Shown here in pieces: positions 34,145-45,786 of a stretch of DNA of 64,000 bases; the stretch's first letter is position 1, and every line of letters begins with the position of its first letter. The DNA comes from Pholiota molesta. Lineage: Eukaryota; Basidiomycota; Agaricomycetes; Agaricales; Strophariaceae. Location of the stretch: assembly GCA_014925825.1 (NCBI GenBank), contig JACGCK010000084.1, forward strand, positions 62,001 through 126,000, in the 5' to 3' direction. The notes under the pieces were generated by a model, which had not been told where the DNA came from, searched no databases, and saw only the letters and a list, made by a program, of their open reading frames with translations. Both the position numbers and the translations under genes were made by a program.

Positions 34145-35473
34145 ATGTCGAAGACGATACCACGAACGACGAACCAGCTGAGCTACCATCGTCCGCGGAT
34201 AAGGTGGGACGAGGTGCGCATCCCGCCGCTCACTGAGGAGTCGAAACGGTGCGTGCAGATTCTGTTACTCAGCGCTCACAACACGGTGGCCTTACTTGCC
34301 TGCTTGCTAGGTGTCTGCGCAACCTTGCAGCCTATCGCGCGCCCAAACAAAGACTCAAGTATCCCAGGAGCAGATGCGCTGCGGTGCTCGTCGCGCTGTT
34401 CGTCGGGCGGCAGGGCGACCTCTACGTGCTTCTCAATCGGTAGGTGTGTTCAACCCTCTCTGCCGTGCGTCGAGGAAGGGTGCTGACGTCAAGATAGCCG
34501 CTCGTCGACGCTCAGGACGTATGCAGGGGATACGTCTTTGCCCGGCGGCAAAGTGGAACCGGGGGATAGGTCGATCGAGGATACGGCGGTGAGTGGTTGC
34601 TCGCTTTGCTTCGAGGCGGTGGTGTTGGACCTGAGCGATGTCATGGTAGCGGAGAGAAGCGTTTGAAGAGGTGCGTCGTGTTCCCTTTCCTGTGCCACCG
34701 AGAGTTGGGCTAACTGCATCGTAATAGATTGGTATTCCAAGAGATAGGAACAAGGTCCCGCTGTTGTGTGTCCTGGAACCCTTCTTGGCTGCAGAGCTTA
34801 TCGTTACACCGTGAGTTCAATTTGCATCTTCGGAGCCTAGTACTAATCACAAAATACAGTGTTGTAGTTCTCATTCTGGACAACACCCTCCGCGTGCGTA
34901 ATTCCCCTATTTCTCCGTCACATCTGCTCACCTATTGATGCTGACAGCCAATACTCAACCGCGATGAAGTCGCCAGCCTGTTCTCGCACCCGCTCATTTC
35001 CTTTCTAAGCTCCAACCCGCCATTCCCATCCGAGCCGGACACGCTCGAGGTGCCGTACCACACCTCGTTTGATTTCAAGAGCAATGAGCCGCCGAACTCG
35101 TCCTCCCGCATACACCAGTTTCTGACAGGACGCGAGGCGGGCGGCATCAAGCCGGTGTTTGGACTTACAGCGTGCGTCGCCATCTTTTCCATATATCTTG
35201 ACTCTCCAGCTAGCTGAATACCCTTGATCCTGTAGTGGGATACTGATTCGCGTAGCTACGATCGGGTACGCGCGCGTGCCGGACTTTGAGGTCCAGGCGC
35301 CGAATACGCCGACGAAGGAGGAGAAGATGGCGTGGGCGCTTGTCCACAGACCAGTGTTTCGAACGGCGTGCGAGAATGAGGGTGTTGATTTGAGGGCGGC
35401 GAAACGGATCGTAGAGCAGGTAAAGAAGAAGAGGAAGGAGGGTGGAGAAGGGGCGATGCAGAGCAAGCTTTGA
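34145..35473 (+). CDS. Nudix hydrolase, peroxisomal CoA diphosphatase type (Pcd1/NUDT7-like)
   Basis: These enzymes split CoA or oxidised CoA esters and help control the peroxisomal CoA pool. ATG 34145 begins MSKTIPRTTNQL. The Nudix fold starts at RCAAVLVALFVG, then RTYAGDTSLPGGKVEPGD. The catalytic box core REAFEEIGIP is assembled across two introns near 34589-34735. VLEPFLAAELIVTPVV matches the family region after the box. The last residues are QSKL-stop, a canonical SKL peroxisomal targeting signal (PTS1). About eight introns are inferred, all in phase. Start choice is uncertain, because the same frame stays open upstream to about 33995 without a better ATG. Substrate is inferred from family and targeting signal. 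Confidence 0.82.
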
Positions 35474-36188
35474 TTCATCGTTCTGTGAAATAGACAGACA
35501 TAAGCAGTTTCAAGGGGGAATGGACTTACTTACTACTTACATATGTATGCAATGTGTTTGTCATGTTCTTGCGCTGTCAGTCGTTTATATACGCTGAATT
35601 GAATTATTCAATACACCTTGAAAGAACAACCTATTATTTATCTTTTCTGATTTTCATTGACATCCTAAATTTCCGCATGCTCAATATCAATGCTCGTTCG
35701 GAGATGTTTTCGACTATCACAAAGTTGACCTTTTGCAGATGATTTATTCGGGATGATTTCGGGTACTGGTCATCAGCAAAAAAAGCGATTTTAATACGTA
35801 GGTTCGCCTAAATATAATCCATACATAATAAATCTTAGCCCGAGTATAAGTATGCAAAAACCATGATTGAAAGTTTTTATTAACCATCTTGTAATGTAGC
35901 TACGACTATTATACCCATTCTGATGCCTCAGAAATGTTGTGTACCCATACAAGGATATTAGAATTCTTTCACCATTAGATGTTGATTACGAGGGTAGTTT
36001 ACAGCTCCAATACGAATGTTCTCCAAGTCTCACTCACAATCTTGGGAGATGGATTCTATTAAAATTCAATTGGGTTAGAATATTTCCTGGGATTCCAACT
36101 ACCATAGAACGGTTACAAGATAGAGAATACAGTGGAACTTATTTGTAAGGTTTTCGCAAGCTTTCCAATGACTTGTAACTCTCCAATT
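35474..36188. other. Intergenic, AT-rich, no supported gene
   Basis: About 0.7 kb between the Nudix gene and the hAT-like element. It holds only short frames without recognisable products. Confidence 0.45.
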
Positions 36189-36196
36189 CCTTGCGT
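36189..36196. repeat. Target-site duplication, left copy (8 bp)
   Basis: CCTTGCGT, identical to 36985-36992. Confidence 0.85.
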
Positions 36197-36984
36197 CAAG
36201 GGGGCACCGGGATCAGAATGCCGGACCGGGTCCCGGTTAGTTAGTCCAGCCGCAGGCTGCTAAAAAAATTTTTGGACCACCTTTGCCTAGGAGGATTTCA
36301 AGGAACTTTGGCAAGATTTTATAGTTTTCAATGTATATCTACACCAATTCAATACCCATTCGACATGTATTTGATGGTTTCTTGGCACCATCGTCTGCGG
36401 CGCGCGACTTGCGTCTGAGTGCGGTGGGTCACGTGACTACCCGTGGCTTCTGTTCCAACAAATCCAAGTGCGGCGCGGCGGCTCTGTGCGCGTTTGTGCG
36501 AGTGCATTGTGTGTGCGTTGTAAAGTGTTCTGGTGTGTACGGAGGTACTATGGGTACATTTTGCATGCTTGAGCGACTTCAAGCAAGGCGGCGCGAGGCG
36601 AGGCAGCCTGGTGCGACTTCTATGTCCTAGCGTGTTCGAGCGCGTGCGTGCGTGTGTGTCCAGGTGTGTTTGTTCCACGCATTCAACCACATTTGAGCGT
36701 GTTTGGGTGTGTGCATGTGCATTGTGTCCGCATGTGTTCTGTGTGTGTCTGGGCATATTCTGGTATGTTTTCAGTGCCTATACAGATGCGGTGCGCATCA
36801 ACAGATCCAGTTTGGATCCAGTGTCGATGGTGCTCACTCTACACTGCATGATCAAGTTTGATGGGATCACGAAATTGCCTTATTTGGATATGGTGCCTGA
36901 TTACGTAGTCAGTTAGTCCAACCAGTGGGCCTCTAAACAAAAAAAACGACCCCAGGTCTTTTATTCCGATCCGTGTGCCCCTTG
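36197..36984. mobile_element. hAT-like non-autonomous element (MITE), 788 bp
   Basis: The left end reads CAAGGGGGCACCGGGATC. The right end, in reverse complement, reads CAAGGGGCACACGGATC, and the similarity continues for about 30 bases with a few differences. A perfect 8-bp duplication CCTTGCGT flanks the pair. An 8-bp target site and CAAGGG-type termini are typical of the hAT superfamily. The interior codes for nothing recognisable and is strongly strand-skewed, with many TGTG/GTGTG words between about 36480 and 36770. The terminal repeats have diverged more than those of the foldback element at 18.2 kb, suggesting an older insertion. Confidence 0.78.
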
Positions 36985-36992
36985 CCTTGCGT
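36985..36992. repeat. Target-site duplication, right copy (8 bp)
   Basis: CCTTGCGT, identical to 36189-36196. Confidence 0.85.
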
Positions 36993-37343
36993 AGGATTTG
37001 CGTAGGATTCCAGCTCAATAAACCCTTGTAATGATCACTTTGCATTCTAATGGATTTTATTTTAGAACTGCCTTGCAAACGTCAGAAGTGTTCCGAGCAT
37101 TTCATGGTAATTTATGACATTGTAATAAAAGCCTCTATTACCCAACCTTTGCGACCAGTGTATGGGATCTTAGCAGAATTTATAGGATTCCTTCACCAAG
37201 TTTAGTGACAAAATCTACATTATGTCCTGATTTGGAGAAAATTCAACGCACGTGACCCCGCGCGGCCTTTGCTTGGCTGTGTTTGTAATAGCGACACGAT
37301 TTTAGAGAACGCCCTGGCGGAGCGTCGAGCTCTGACGATCTCT
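36993..37343. promoter_or_regulatory. Promoter region of the AT-hook protein gene
   Basis: A 351-bp spacer upstream of ATG 37344, AT-rich in its first two thirds and GC-rich close to the start. No defined motif was identified. Confidence 0.35.
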
Positions 37344-40300
37344 ATGCCCACCGCCCTGAATGCCGTCCCATCGACATCTGCAACGATGAGCGGATATGAC
37401 ACCGCAACGACCCCCGCACTGGCCCTCTCCGACATCATGCATCACATGTCGCCGTCTCCTGTTCCGTCAGATGTAGCAAGCATGGTTATTGACCGTGCTA
37501 GTGGCATTGAAGATCAGGCGGCGGCGCCTGATCCACTCTCCGAAGCAGATGTCCTCGCAATGCGCCAACGACTGGCTCAAATGGTACTCCGCCAGAATGG
37601 ATCAATTTGGGTGGCCGATTCAAATCTCAGCTCCAGGGAGAAGGAGCTTGTGGATATGGTAATGTACCACAGACATTGACAGTATTATAATTCACTGACG
37701 GAATGGCACCCAGGTCCTGCGTCTTACCGCTACACTTCCGATGGACACAACCCAGCTGCATAGACAGGCGGAAACCATTGCCAATTTAACAACCCAACGC
37801 GATTACATAGTACGCGAAATGGAGGAGGAGCGAGAGAGGTGGCGCGCGGAACGCGAAGTATGGGACCGAACGGCAGAGGCCCTTCTCGCGCAAAGGACGA
37901 AACCCCAGAAGTCAGAGGTGTGTTTTCTCGTCAATCTATCTGGGAAATTAACACATCTTCTTTTAGGATGCAGGACGACAACGAGAAATATACGAATCGG
38001 AAACCCGAGCCCTACGGGATAGAGTGCGTCCAAAATCATATCGCTCTATCTCTATCTAGTCTGACAGTCCATTCAAGCTGCGCGATACCCAACAACGACT
38101 ATCTCATTTAGAAGCGGAATTATTGAGATTGAAGCCTCTGCTGTTGATGCAACCCTATTCCAAAGGCAAGTATCGCCGCCACGATTCGGGACACTCAAAC
38201 TCACGACATGGCCCACAAACGCAAGACAAAGGCAAGGAACGTGAGGTTGACCCGTCTCAGTATCCCGCGCCATCACAAGACAAGGGGAAAGGGCGCGAAA
38301 TGGACCCTCCATCAAACCCTCAAGAACACTCTCGCAGCCTTGGTACTATTCCAGAACACCAGGAATTCAAACCCCAACCTCATCCCCCCAGCATGCACCA
38401 TCACCATCGACGGCGCTCACGGGATCGGCATGGCACCACATCCAAGTCATCCAAACGCCGGGGCGCCAACCGACACACCCCCCTCTCCTCCGACGCCTAC
38501 GCGGAGCACCTCCTGCTCGCCGCCAAACGCGTCGGGCGGCTGCGCGCGACGCACGTCTCCGGGCTCCTGCAGCACGCCGAGCGGGAGAAGGCGCTGCTGA
38601 CGCGCGAGCAGGAACGCACGCGCGACATGCGGGCGCAGGAGCGGCTGGAGCGCGCGCGCCTGGACCGCGTGGCGACGGGGACGGCGGGGCTCGCGTACTA
38701 CCGCTCGACGGCGGACGGCAGCCCGCAGCGCGTGCCCGCGGCGCCGCACACGCCGAAGAAACAGATCCACTACGGACCGAGCGCGAATACCACGCCGATT
38801 GTGTTTGTGCACACGCTGAGCCCGCCGGTGCCGGCGCCGCCTCCTAGTTTCAGCGCGCCTAGAGGGCCGTCGATGGCGCTGCCGAGCAATCCACCGACGC
38901 CGCTGGATTCGTTGCTTGATGCAGCGCGGATGATGGACGACGGAGCGGGCAGGAAGCTGAATGGGAAGGGACGTGCGCTAGAGGAGCCGGAAAGCCCTCT
39001 GCCTAAAAGGCGACGCGTGTCGGCGGCTGGGAAGGCGTCTGCGCGGCCGCCTGCTGTCAACGGCGATGGCGACAGCGGTAGGCCTATCCCTACTAAGGAC
39101 CGCGTCCGGAGCGCGCTCGACGTCCTGGCGGACCAGGCGGCGGCTGCGTTTGACGATCCTGAGCAATCCGATCGACGCGCGGCGGCTGCAGCGGCGAAGG
39201 GGACTGCGAACGCTAGCCAACCGAGTCGGAGCTATGGGCAAGGCAGTGATAGAGATTCACAACAAGTCCCTCCTGCCGCCCCACCTGATCAAGAAACTGC
39301 GCCGACATCATCTACCCGTGCGCGACCTCGCGGGCGCGCCCAACCGCCTTCCGCCTCCTCCTCCTCGACCGCCGCGTCTTCCATGCATTCCGCATCCTCA
39401 GCCAGCGGCCGTCCCCTGCGCAATGCGGTGAAGCGGCATTCGGTGCTTTCTCCTGAGCTCGACCCCGAGCGCGCTGCGCCGCCGCCGCCCAAAGGCGCGT
39501 CAGCGCGGGGGACGAGCAGACCGCGGGGGCGTCCGCGAGCGAGCATCGCCAAGGCGCGGGTCATCTCTCCACCGCAGGCGCGCGTTATTGCGCCGCCCCC
39601 GCCGTATCTGGTGGGGGACGACGTGACAATGGAGGCTGCTTCGCCGCATGCGCTTGATCAAAGCGATACTCGCATGGAGGAGCCGGTGGAGGAATCCTTG
39701 CGGACCGCCTCTGCTCCGCCGGTGGCAGAGAGTGGGAGGGGAAGTACGGAGCCTTTGGAGAATGAACAACAGCCTCGGTCGCTCGAGCTCAGAAGCCACT
39801 CGCAACCGTTGAGTGAGAGCAATGAAATTCAAGAAGGCAACTGTGATCCTACCAATGGCGTTAATGTTCTAGCGTTGGGTCCTGAAGTGAAATATCCACC
39901 CGCGCTTCCGAACCATGCTGTTGCGGTATCTGCGACTGACGTTCCTGTGATATCATCTGACACCCCTGCGTCATCTCTACAACTCCCACACCGGGAAGAA
40001 CTCCAGATCGACAACATGGTAGTCGAGTCTACGCCTTTCATTGTCTCTTCTGTGGCCTGGCCTTCGTCCACGAGCGCTCAGGCCGTGGAAACTGAAGAAC
40101 TCACGACCAACGACGACATGGACGCTGACGCCGACGCCGACGAAGATGCTGACGCCGAAGCCGACATCGACGAAGACCAGGACGCGGAGGGCGAGCAAGA
40201 GGATGACGTCGAGGGAGAGGCGAGCGACGTCCCGTCGCGATCAAAGTCGCCCCCGCCCCCGGATCCGCCGCCACCTGGGCCCGACAGCGGCCCGCCTCCC

Positions 40301-40666
40301 GGGAATGATGACAGCGAGCCAGATGCGGATGCGGACGCCGAGGGCGACATGGATTTGGAAGAGGGCGAGGAGGCAGCAGGGGGCTCGCACGCGTCCGGCA
40401 TGCAGCAGATAATGAAGCTTCAGCTTCGTAGCCTCGGCCACGGTGTTCTCCTCGAGGCTGCAACTGCTCCGGTCTCGAGTTGTGCTCGTTCTGCCCTGAA
40501 AGGAAAATCACGGAGAGCAGGCGGTTTTGCTGATATGTGTGCCAAGCAAAACGATTGCCATGTTATGCCAGGCGAGGTATCGCCAGTCATTTCGCTGGAA
40601 CAATCATCAGGCGAAGCCCCCGTCAAATGGGGCAAAGACGATGATATCTTGCCCGTGTGTTTTTGA
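37344..40666 (+). CDS. Low-complexity, probably nuclear protein with coiled coil, AT-hook and acidic tail
   Basis: From ATG 37344 (MPTALNAVPS) three introns near 37660, 37918 and 38025 lead into a large 3' exon, with the stop at 40666. After a disordered start, a charged coiled coil spans the intron region (MEEERERWRAEREVWDRT, then QQRLSHLEAELLRLKPL). A repeated DKGKEREVDP / DKGKGREMDP pair and a basic His/Arg cluster (SMHHHHRRRSRDRH) follow. A second charged helix contains AEREKALLTREQERTRDM. RPRGRPRASIAKAR is an AT-hook-like core near 39520, and PLPKRRRV resembles a nuclear localisation signal. Near the C-terminus comes a DADADADEDADAE acidic run and a Pro-rich PPPPDPPPPGP stretch. I recognise no enzymatic domain. 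A chromatin or transcription role is inference from composition only. Confidence 0.68.
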
Positions 40667-41689
40667 CGCTGCATCTATTTGGAGACCCGTGCTCATTCTT
40701 ATGCTTTATAGACTGTCACTCTAAATGACCCCGACGTTCCTATTGGATGCCTTGGCCACTCAAAAAGCAAAGTTGTATCGAGTTGGTATACCGCTGGTGA
40801 TCCAAATATAGAGTGCGTTGGTTCTTATTTTATCCACGTTTCCTGAAGCTAAATTAGCTTTCTCCACGTGCAGAAACCTGATCTGGCATGCCACTCAGTG
40901 CGAACCTCCATTTAGGCCCCATGTTCCGTCTATCCACCCTATCATCGAGGTTTCATAACGCTACGCCTTTCATGAGTCTCGTCGTCACTTTCTTTTGAGC
41001 TGTAGGATCTGTTCAATGTCCCAGATCATCGCAATGGACAAGGTCTATCGGTGCGCGCGGAGCGTGAATGTCTACACTGCGCGACGAATTTAGGTAGTAT
41101 TTGATTACATCGAGACATTTCTTCTTCTTCAATAGTTATTTCGTCTGCATGCTGTCTGTATTTTCTATTGCATCTATTATCATATATCTTACTTATTCTT
41201 ATAGGTTGTATCATTTTTTCTTTCTTTGTAGTACAAGATACCAAGCTTTACGCACCATGACATAACATTTTGATTCACTTGTTTTCTGCACGTCGTGTTC
41301 TACATGCGTGGAATCTGATTTATTTCCCATCAGCTGAATCATTTCGCATCTGGCCGAACTTTCAAGGACCAAGGCCGAGCCCCGAAGCCTAACTGAGAAC
41401 GTGGAACGGTGTTCAGATAAACTGGTATGTACGTTTTACTTTTGTCGCGATAAACATGAAGCACATAGTCAAATCTAGGGAGATATATTAACGTCCCCAC
41501 ACTACCCCTTGACATAATGAGAAAAAAATGTGCCTTGACACACCATGCACGAAATTAGTATTTCGTACCCCCGGAATTGGTAACGGGCAGTGCCGTGCTC
41601 TGCACCAAATTTCGTAACAACTATGTCCTTCCTGAGTTGGACCATTATTTGTCAAATTTCACTTCTTCCAGATCTTCAACGTCTACCGA
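40667..41689. other. Intergenic, no supported gene
   Basis: About 1 kb. T-rich runs lie near 41115-41225 and an A-run at 41522-41528. I see no gene or repeat structure. Confidence 0.45.
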
Positions 41690-43513
41690 GTGTCCGACCC
41701 GCACAACACGATGGAGTGGGTGAGGAGGTTAGTCAAGTTTTCATTTTCTTTGCGCGAGATCTACAATGAGGGTAGATTCATAGTGCTGCCTCCTTCCACC
41801 ATTCTCATGCCTGATTACCCTCCGTCTGTTTTATCATTACGCCGGGCCTTGACTGCTGTTCCTTCCGTTCTTTCTTTCGTTCCCTTTTATAAAAACAGGG
41901 TATCACAAATTTCGTGTCGCCACGTTCACTCCCAAAGATGTCACCTTCCTCCCGTATTAACCGTGATTTCTTAGACTTCATAGAGACTGCCCAATATAAC
42001 CCACCGTCGGCGTCATATCCTACGGGAAGCGCGAGGTGAGCTCTTGATTTTTTCTTCTGAACACCCCCGGCGTTCACTCATCTACGCCGACTAGTCAGAC
42101 GGGCCTACCTCGTTCATGGCGGCAATATCAACACCCCATTGGCGACATCTACTTCCACAACCACAACCTGCACTTGACCACAGCCGACAACGTCCGAGAC
42201 CCAGACATGCTGCAATATATCTTGGACGCTCGTGAAGACCATCTGCAATCCATAGCCGGCGATCCAAACTTTGATCATCTTCCTCCAGACATCGAGATCG
42301 TCGTCTCTGACGTGACGGCGCGTGAGGCGGTGATCCGGATGTACTCGAGGATGGCCGGCACAGTATACCACTACTCCGAAAGCACAGGTACTGTCGCTCA
42401 TGAAAACGGTATCCTCAGTCTGAAATCTCACTTGGACAGGGCTGAGATTGGGCATGAAGGAGGAATTCTGGTCCCATATTGCCGAATTTCCTTCACACCA
42501 CCGAGATCTACCACCCAACGCTGAGTCGCGCTTTGTACAATCGGTGACCACAGGTGAAGTTCTGCCAATTCCCTTAAATTTGTAATTTATCGTTTGATCC
42601 CTTGGATAGCAAAATCTGCGATCTCAGAAGGGATACTCTTCTGCTTTACTGAAGAACAAATAGACAAGATTATTGCACGATATCAGGAGCTGATAGGTGG
42701 GTTTGGCACTACCCTTCCATCACATATATTGTGCGCTGAATATCGGACAGGATTTCGTGCACAAGGCAGAACTGTAACGTCTTCACTCTCCTGGCTCATT
42801 GGCGCTGTTATGCCTCTTGAGCCCATCAGTAGAGAAGTTGGCGGCCATAACATCGACCATATTCTGTACGGAAATTATCGATGACACAGGGTCCGTGCTA
42901 AACATTATCAATCCTCACTATGCTCGTCGGATTTGCTACTATGCTATACACGCTTTCGGATTCTTGCATTTACTTTTTCATAACTCTCTTCCGTTGCTCA
43001 CGACTGAATACTAATCCCACTTATCTGACTACCCCATCTCATAATGAGAGAGCAACCGCCAAGGGTCCTTCTGCATTCACTACTTGGTAACTACGTGAAT
43101 GAAAACATCATGGAGCAAGGATACAGATTGTACAGACATCTGTGGCGGAATGTATTATCTCCGTCGCCCCTAGAACGACCTGTGAACCCTGGAAAATATA
43201 AAAGGAATATAAGGATCACATTGTCCACAACTGGCGACGGAAGCAAAATACGATAATGGACAACGTCCAAGTGGGGAAACCATTTTTGGTTCCGCACATA
43301 CTCGGGGCCTAACCCAACGCTATCATCACTATCTAATCTATTCCAGAAGCTGAAATCAAAAAGCTCATCGCAATCCTCGTCGAGGCCTTCAATGGCGAGC
43401 GGAGTGACATGCCACTCTATCTATTACTCTCAACGATCAACGGAGTCTACGTACAGCCAGCTACAGCCTCTGGGAAAATTCACGACACTGTCAATCGCTG
43501 CATCCCTGCGTAG
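41690..43513 (+). pseudogene. Decayed WW-like gene of an Agaricomycete membrane-protein family
   Basis: The clearest part is 42095-42524: LPRSWRQYQHPIGDIYFHNH followed by LHLTTADN, which fits a WW-type fold (W, G-x-x-YF, NHN, T). Then comes DPDMLQYILDAREDHLQSI. In another frame HIAEFPSHHRDLPPNAESRF (about 42475-42534) continues it. At 42640-42700 FTEEQIDKIIARYQELIGG matches the helical segment that normally follows in this family as I know it. A hydrophobic stretch lies at 42920-43010 and a last open piece ends at 43513. Pieces are in different frames with internal stops, and no single set of splice sites restores one protein. I call it a remnant. The family name and function are unknown. Confidence 0.45.
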
Positions 43514-44175
43514 TCAATGATACGCCTAGAATAGCTTCAAGCAATACCTAGTTTCGGGCACTATCTTTTAAATCACTATGTCTGCCCTTGGTCTACCCTT
43601 TCAATTCATCTCCTTCTGATCTGGCTGGATTTTCTTAATTGTTATCGCGTGGTTAGCACAGGTCTACGTTAACAGCCACGATGATATGTCGTAATGCATA
43701 AAATCCCCAGAGAAATATCACATTTCACATTGACACCTGAGAATTTTTGCCAAACGTCCAAATGCATTATTTTCTCTTACTCTGAGGCCCGTTGAAATTC
43801 TTATCTTGATGAACGATTTATCCGGATTATTGGCACATTTATAAAAGTCTATTCGAAGTTAGTCGCAATATGTAAGGTGGAAAGCCAGTATGCACACCAT
43901 ACTCACGTAGCCGAAACGAAGCAAGAAGTCAGTGGCACCAACGACGTGGACTCTGTTTTCCAAACAGGATCATAGAATGAAAACAAACCAACTGCAACGA
44001 GGGCTGTCCATCACGTCTTCATGTGCTGGCGACGTTGATCGACTGACGCTGTATTCACAAGCAGAGAATACTTATACATAAATGCTAAGGACAAAACCTA
44101 CAAACTGAGCTGAAATTGCTCTGATTTAGTACATGTATTTTTTTATCGACAGAAGAAACTGGACAGGTCGTCTCT
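43514..44175. other. Intergenic, 3' side of the WD40 gene
   Basis: About 0.66 kb, AT-rich, with no supported gene. Confidence 0.45.
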
Positions 44176-45505
44176 CTATGAGCTGCCTGATCCGGCTCCT
44201 CTCCACCAGCGGACCACGCCATCCTCTCCACCACTGACAAAGGCACCAGAACTACCGGCAGCAGGTGCTTTGGGTCGCCATGAGACAGACCAAACTTCCC
44301 CTGTGTCTTGGATTGTGGAGACCGCAGTGCGTGCTCCGATATCCCATACTTTGATGCTCTTATCCGCAGACCTAATAAAGGAGACACAAGAGATTAGAGA
44401 TCGAATGAAAACGCACAGAGGTGATAATAAACAACACGCACCCTGATAGCCCCAGACGCCCATCTGGGGAGATATCAGCGCTGAGGACCCAAGATGTGTG
44501 GCCGGAGAAAGAAGCTACTGCGCCTCCTGGAGACGATCGAACGTCATGCAACACGAGGCGCTTGTCCTCTGAAGCACTTAATAACAGCTTGGAACCATAT
44601 CAGTATCGGTGTTTCGGAGTTAAATGTGCCAGATAAGAACATACGTTAGAGTCAGGAGACCATGCCAAAGAGCGCACGGACATAGCATGGGATGTGAATG
44701 TGAAAGATAGGGCGCCGGATTCGACGTCGAAGATATAAATTTGCCCCGTTTCCGAGGACATTGCAATCCGCCGGCCATCTGGACTCTGTTAAGTGATTAG
44801 TGAAATAGTAAGTCACAAGCGGAGAAAAAAAAGACAAAGAAAGAAAAACGTACATATGTGCAGAACATTCCGAACTTAGGCCTTCCAGAAGACATGGTGC
44901 TAAGCCGTTCGCCAAAATTGTCGTTCCTGGCGGAATGTATGGAGACATTCCCTGAACCGCCCGTGGACGCATATGTCTCTCCTGCAGGATGAATAGAGAC
45001 CGACCATGCTTTTCAGACGCATGATAGTAAGCTACGTATTCTGTTGCAGGGAACACGAACGATTACTTACAAGGTTCAGAGTCCTCTTTCGTCCTCACGA
45101 AGCTCTCAAAAGTACCGATCACTTCTCCATTCTCCAAGTTCCATAACGTGGTGAGACCCTCGATGCTGTTATAAAGCGCCTTGTTTCCATCCGGCGTGAC
45201 TGATAACGATACTTGTGCCAACGTGTGGGGTGCGGGGAAGGTCGCATTTGGCGGATGATGCTGGCCCACGAGTGCTGACCACTGTTTCACTGACCCATCG
45301 GCAGAGATTGAGATAACGGTGTCTTTGGCCGTCCAGGCGACGCCCCAAACTGCGTCAGAGTGGGCTAGAGGGGTAGATAAGCCTAAGCATCGTCGAAAAG
45401 GTGAGCAACATGAGCAGTACGTTCTGAGCAATCATGCGCGTGTAAGAATGCTAGACTCTGCGACGTGTCAGCTTTGCATCAGACATTGAGATAGGTATTC
45501 ACCAT
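44176..45505 (-). CDS. SKI8: WD40 protein, SKI8/WDR61-like
   Basis: Ski8 is a seven-bladed WD40 propeller that bridges the cytoplasmic Ski helicase-exosome complex. In some fungi it also works in meiotic recombination, and its animal relative joins PAF1C. ATG 45505 is followed at once by an intron, so the protein reads MSLAFLHAHDCSE, then RLSTPLAHSDAVWGVAWT after a second intron. WD repeats follow: TVISISADGSVKQW, KALYNSIEGLTTLWNLENGE, RIAMSSETGQIYIFDVESG, SVRSLAWSPDSNLLLSASED, SGHTSWVLSADISPDGRLGL, SADKSIKVWDIGAR and SGAFVSGGEDGVVRWW just before the stop. The last blade matches Ski8 length expectations. The frame is intact. Assignment to SKI8 rather than another WD40 protein rests on the N-terminal AHSDAVW and overall layout. 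Confidence 0.8.
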
Positions 45506-45786
45506 TGCGAGCGTCAAAAGTGTAGTAACTAGTTAGGATATGCGGTTAATACGCGTCGACGTCGTCGAACACGACGAGCATGACCTCACGAGGGGCTCCG
45601 GCGATAGCCGAGCGGAGCTTAAACTGGAAAGCATAACCTGCCCGCTGAAACCTTATTTTTTCCTCACATCAACGAAAGCGGACGAAGACATCGCTCGATC
45701 TTGTAAATCCCTAACAGCCTTTATAACTACAAAAGTGAGTATGCTGTCGTTGACAATGGAATCGCGAGACTGATTTTGAGCCCAGG
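45506..45786. promoter_or_regulatory. Bidirectional promoter between SKI8-like and eS12 genes
   Basis: Only 281 bp separate the two divergent start codons. On the eS12 side a likely 5'-UTR intron (GTGAGT near 45735 to CCCAG at 45785) ends just before the ATG, as is common in ribosomal-protein genes. The core promoter is therefore compressed to about 45506-45730. Confidence 0.5.

Noticed and set aside
25959..35473. A metabolic gene cluster of amine oxidase, phosphatase and Nudix genes
   Set aside because: The orientations differ, SAP18 intervenes and there is no shared pathway or regulator. Proximity looks incidental.
36349..36756. 135-codon minus-strand frame rich in His/Thr/Arg
   Set aside because: It arises from the TGTG-rich core of the hAT-like element and has no protein-like character.
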